From positions 1-10,971 of the forward strand of contig CABUCP010000058.1 of the NCBI GenBank assembly GCA_902490055.1: 10,971 nt of DNA. The letters run 5' to 3'. This DNA is from an uncultured Klebsiella sp. GTDB lineage: Bacteria > Pseudomonadota > Gammaproteobacteria > Enterobacterales > Enterobacteriaceae. Shown piece after piece: positions 8,419 to 10,971 of this stretch. Positions within the stretch are counted from its first letter, which is position 1. Each line of letters opens with the position of its first letter. Under the pieces are notes generated by a model. The model saw only the letters and a program-made list of their open reading frames with translations, was not told the DNA's origin and did not search any database. Both the position numbers and the translations under genes were made by a program.

Positions 8419-10866
8419 ATGAATGCACCCTTTAGTTATGCATCACCTACGCTGAGCGTTGAGGCGTTAAAGCATTCTATCGCGTATAAGCTGATGTTTA
8501 TCATCGGTAAAGATCCGGCGATAGCTAACAAACATGAATGGCTGAACGCCACCCTGTTCGCCGTTCGCGACCGCCTGGTCGAGCGCTGGCTGCGTTCAAA
8601 CCGCGCCCAGCTGTCGCAGGAGGTGCGTCAGGTTTACTACCTGTCGATGGAATTTTTGATTGGTCGCACTCTTTCTAACGCATTGTTGTCTTTAGGAATT
8701 TATGAAGATGTGAATAATGCGCTGGCCGATATGGGGCTCGATCTGGAAGAGCTGATTGATGAAGAGAACGACCCCGGTTTAGGCAACGGCGGTTTAGGGC
8801 GCCTGGCTGCCTGCTTCCTCGATTCGCTGGCGACGCTGGGCCTGCCGGGCCGCGGCTACGGTATTCGCTATGACTACGGCATGTTCAAACAGAATATCGT
8901 TGATGGACGACAGAAAGAGTCGCCGGATTACTGGCTGGAGTATGGTAACCCGTGGGAATTCGAGCGCCACAACACGCGCTATAAAGTGCGTTTCGGCGGC
9001 CGCGTGCAGCAGGAAGGTAAAAATACCCGCTGGATCGAAACCGAAGAGATTATCGCCGAAGCCTACGACCAGATTATCCCCGGCTTCGACACCGATGCCA
9101 CCAATACCCTGCGGCTATGGAGCGCGCAGGCCAGTAGCGAAATCAACCTCGGTAAATTCAACCAGGGCGATTACTTTGCGGCGGTGGAAGATAAGAATCA
9201 CTCCGAGAACGTTTCGCGGGTGCTTTACCCGGATGATTCCACCTATTCCGGGCGCGAGCTGCGCCTGCGCCAGGAGTATTTCCTCGTGTCGGCGACGGTA
9301 CAGGATATCCTCAGCCGCCACTACCAGCTGCACCGCACCTACGATAACCTGGCGGATAAAATCGCCATTCACCTTAATGACACCCACCCGGTGCTGTCGA
9401 TTCCCGAGCTAATGCGCCTGCTGATCGACGAGCATAAATTTAGCTGGGATGAGGCCTTCGAGGTGACCTGCCAGGTCTTCTCCTATACCAACCATACGCT
9501 GATGAGCGAAGCGCTGGAGACCTGGCCGGTCGATATGCTGGGCAAAATTCTGCCGCGTCATCTGCAGATTATCTTTGAGATTAACGACTACTTCCTCAAG
9601 ACGCTGCAGGAGCAGTATCCCAACGATACCGCGCTGCTCAGCCGCACCTCGATTATCGATGAGTCCAACGGTCGCCGGGTGCGCATGGCGTGGCTGGCGG
9701 TGGTGGTCAGCCATAAGGTGAACGGCGTGTCCGAACTGCACTCGCGCTTGATGGTCGAGTCGCTGTTTGCCGAATTTGCGAAGATTTTCCCGATGCGCTT
9801 TACCAACGTCACCAACGGCGTGACGCCGCGGCGCTGGCTGGCGCTGGCTAACCCGCCGCTATCGCAGGTACTGGATGAGAATATCGGCCACACCTGGCGT
9901 ACCGACTTGAGCCAACTGAGCGACCTGCAGCAGCATATTGATTATCCGACGGTGAACCAGGCGGTGCGCCACGCCAAGCTTGAGAACAAGCAGCGGCTGG
10001 CCAACTATATCGCTCAGCAGCTGAACGTGGTGGTCAACCCGAAGGCGCTGTATGACGTGCAGATAAAGCGTATCCACGAATACAAACGCCAACTGATGAA
10101 CATTCTGCACGTGATCACCCGCTACAATCGGATCAAAGCCGATCCGCAGGCGGAGTGGGTGCCGCGGGTGAATATTTTCGCCGGTAAGGCCGCTTCGGCC
10201 TACTACATGGCAAAACATATTATTCATTTGATCAACGATGTGGCGGCGGTGGTGAACAACGATCCGCAGATTGGCGATAAGCTGAAAGTGGTGTTTATCC
10301 CTAACTACAGCGTGAGCCTGGCGCAGCTGATCATTCCGGCGGCGGATCTTTCTGAGCAGATCTCGCTGGCGGGAACGGAAGCTTCCGGCACCAGCAACAT
10401 GAAGTTTGGCCTTAACGGCGCGCTGACAATTGGCACCCTCGACGGCGCCAACGTCGAAATGCTGGAGCACGTCGGCGAGGAGAATATCTTTATCTTCGGC
10501 AATACCGCGGAACAGGTGGAGGCCCTGCGCAGCAATGGCTACAAGCCGCGTGACTATTACGAGCAGGATCCGGAGCTGCATCAGGCGTTAACGCAGATCG
10601 GTACCGGATTGTTCAGCCCGTCGGAGCCCGGCCGCTACCGCGATCTGCTGGATTCGCTGATCAACTTCGGCGACCATTACCAGGTGTTGGCTGACTACCG
10701 CAGCTATGTGGATTGCCAGGATAAGGTGGACGAGCTGTACCGTCATCCGGAGGAGTGGGCCAATAAAGCGATGATGAACATCGCCAACATGGGCTATTTC
10801 TCTTCCGACCGCACGATCCAGGAGTATGCCAAACATATCTGGCATATCGACCCGGTTCGTTTGTAA
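8419..10866 (+). CDS. glgP: Glycogen phosphorylase
   Basis: GT35 enzyme, pyridoxal-phosphate dependent, that releases glucose-1-phosphate from outer glycogen chains down to short limit branches, which GlgX then removes. The product is 815 residues from ATG 8419, equal to E. coli GlgP. Motifs in order: [20 protein letters not shown] (117-136), [32 protein letters not shown] (549-558, phosphate-site Lys550/Arg551 and Lys556) and [10 protein letters not shown], with the cofactor-binding Lys662. An in-frame ATG at 8413 would add Met-Ala, but AGGA (8406-8409) is only 3 bases from it and 9 from 8419, and the E. coli protein starts MNAPF. Last gene of the operon, ending at a strong terminator. Codons at about 8650-8725 are noticeably A/T-rich. 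Confidence 0.98.
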   Translation: MNAPFSYASPTLSVEALKHSIAYKLMFIIGKDPAIANKHEWLNATLFAVRDRLVERWLRSNRAQLSQEVRQVYYLSMEFLIGRTLSNALLSLGIYEDVNNALADMGLDLEELIDEENDPGLGNGGLGRLAACFLDSLATLGLPGRGYGIRYDYGMFKQNIVDGRQKESPDYWLEYGNPWEFERHNTRYKVRFGGRVQQEGKNTRWIETEEIIAEAYDQIIPGFDTDATNTLRLWSAQASSEINLGKFNQGDYFAAVEDKNHSENVSRVLYPDDSTYSGRELRLRQEYFLVSATVQDILSRHYQLHRTYDNLADKIAIHLNDTHPVLSIPELMRLLIDEHKFSWDEAFEVTCQVFSYTNHTLMSEALETWPVDMLGKILPRHLQIIFEINDYFLKTLQEQYPNDTALLSRTSIIDESNGRRVRMAWLAVVVSHKVNGVSELHSRLMVESLFAEFAKIFPMRFTNVTNGVTPRRWLALANPPLSQVLDENIGHTWRTDLSQLSDLQQHIDYPTVNQAVRHAKLENKQRLANYIAQQLNVVVNPKALYDVQIKRIHEYKRQLMNILHVITRYNRIKADPQAEWVPRVNIFAGKAASAYYMAKHIIHLINDVAAVVNNDPQIGDKLKVVFIPNYSVSLAQLIIPAADLSEQISLAGTEASGTSNMKFGLNGALTIGTLDGANVEMLEHVGEENIFIFGNTAEQVEALRSNGYKPRDYYEQDPELHQALTQIGTGLFSPSEPGRYRDLLDSLINFGDHYQVLADYRSYVDCQDKVDELYRHPEEWANKAMMNIANMGYFSSDRTIQEYAKHIWHIDPVRL

Positions 10867-10883
10867 TCGGTTGAGCATCAGCA

Positions 10884-10915
10884 AAACGGGGCCAAAACGG
10901 GCCCCGTTTCTGTTT
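10884..10915. terminator. Intrinsic terminator after glgP, possibly bidirectional
   Basis: AAACGGGGCC (10884-10893) pairs perfectly with GGCCCCGTTT (10900-10909) around the loop AAAACG. The plus-strand tail is TTTCTGTTT. On the minus strand the stem is followed by TTTTGC, since four A (10883-10886) begin the left arm. It starts 17 bases after the glgP stop and ends the glycogen operon. The symmetry would let it also end a convergent gene. In E. coli the next full gene, glpD, converges on glgP, so this is plausible, but no such gene is visible inside the window. Confidence 0.9.
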
Positions 10916-10971
10916 GTGCAGTGAACGTTTTATTCGGAAAAGTGCCGGGAGGGATTCAGGCTATTGCGGGA
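10916..10971. other. Unassigned tail beyond the operon
   Basis: I see no gene, repeat or clear signal in these last bases. On the minus strand one frame reads SRNSLNPSRHFSE and then a TAA at about 10934-10932, entering from the right edge. It is too short to tell whether it is the end of a convergent gene or chance. Confidence 0.4.

Noticed and set aside
9859..10581. Minus-strand open frame of 240 codons opposite glgP
   Set aside because: Same explanation; there is no independent coding evidence.
1..10971. Mobile elements, CRISPR arrays, tRNA/rRNA genes, REP-type repeats or a novel defence or metabolic system
   Set aside because: I saw no repeat arrays, terminal inverted repeats with a transposase, RNA gene signatures or unfamiliar proteins. 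Nearly all of the window is six well-known housekeeping and glycogen genes.

Overview
The window is a typical chromosomal asd-glgBXCAP block from a gammaproteobacterium of the Enterobacteriaceae. All six genes lie on the + strand. Their proteins match the E. coli K-12 proteins, as I recall them, almost residue for residue and within one residue in length. Catalytic residues fall at the E. coli numbers (GlgB D405/E458/D526, GlgX D336/E371/D443, GlgC D142/K195, GlgA K15/H161/E377, GlgP K662). Codon third positions are strongly G/C-rich. That bias, plus details such as Ile38 in GlgC, suggests a Klebsiella/Raoultella-like relative rather than Escherichia. The genus assignment is inference.

Layout: 1-97 is the leader of asd (aspartate-semialdehyde dehydrogenase; lysine/threonine/methionine/diaminopimelate synthesis). 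asd runs 98-1204 and ends at a strong intrinsic terminator (1221-1249). Then come 194 bases without a large gene (1250-1443), the GGA-rich leader of the glycogen operon. The operon reads glgB (branching enzyme, 1444-3627), glgX (debranching enzyme, 3627-5603), a 69-base gap with a hairpin and GGA motifs (5604-5672), glgC (ADP-glucose pyrophosphorylase, 5673-6968), glgA (glycogen synthase, 6968-8401) and glgP (glycogen phosphorylase, 8419-10866). A perfect-stem terminator (10884-10915) closes it. The last 55 bases hold nothing I can identify.

How the genes work together: GlgC makes ADP-glucose from glucose-1-phosphate and ATP and is the allosterically controlled step. GlgA polymerises it into alpha-1,4-glucan and GlgB adds alpha-1,6 branches. 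GlgP shortens outer chains to glucose-1-phosphate, and GlgX removes the short limit branches left behind. Two junctions overlap by one base (glgB/glgX TGATG, glgC/glgA TAATG), which suggests pairwise translational coupling. The glgX/glgC gap and the glgB leader look like the post-transcriptional control points.

I found no mobile element, CRISPR array, RNA gene or unknown protein family, and no evidence of a novel system. What deserves a second look is non-coding: the GGA-rich glgB leader with a loop-displayed GGA, a glgC leader whose hairpin loop lacks GGA, a small SD-led reading frame after the asd terminator, and A/T-rich codon patches inside glgC and glgP.
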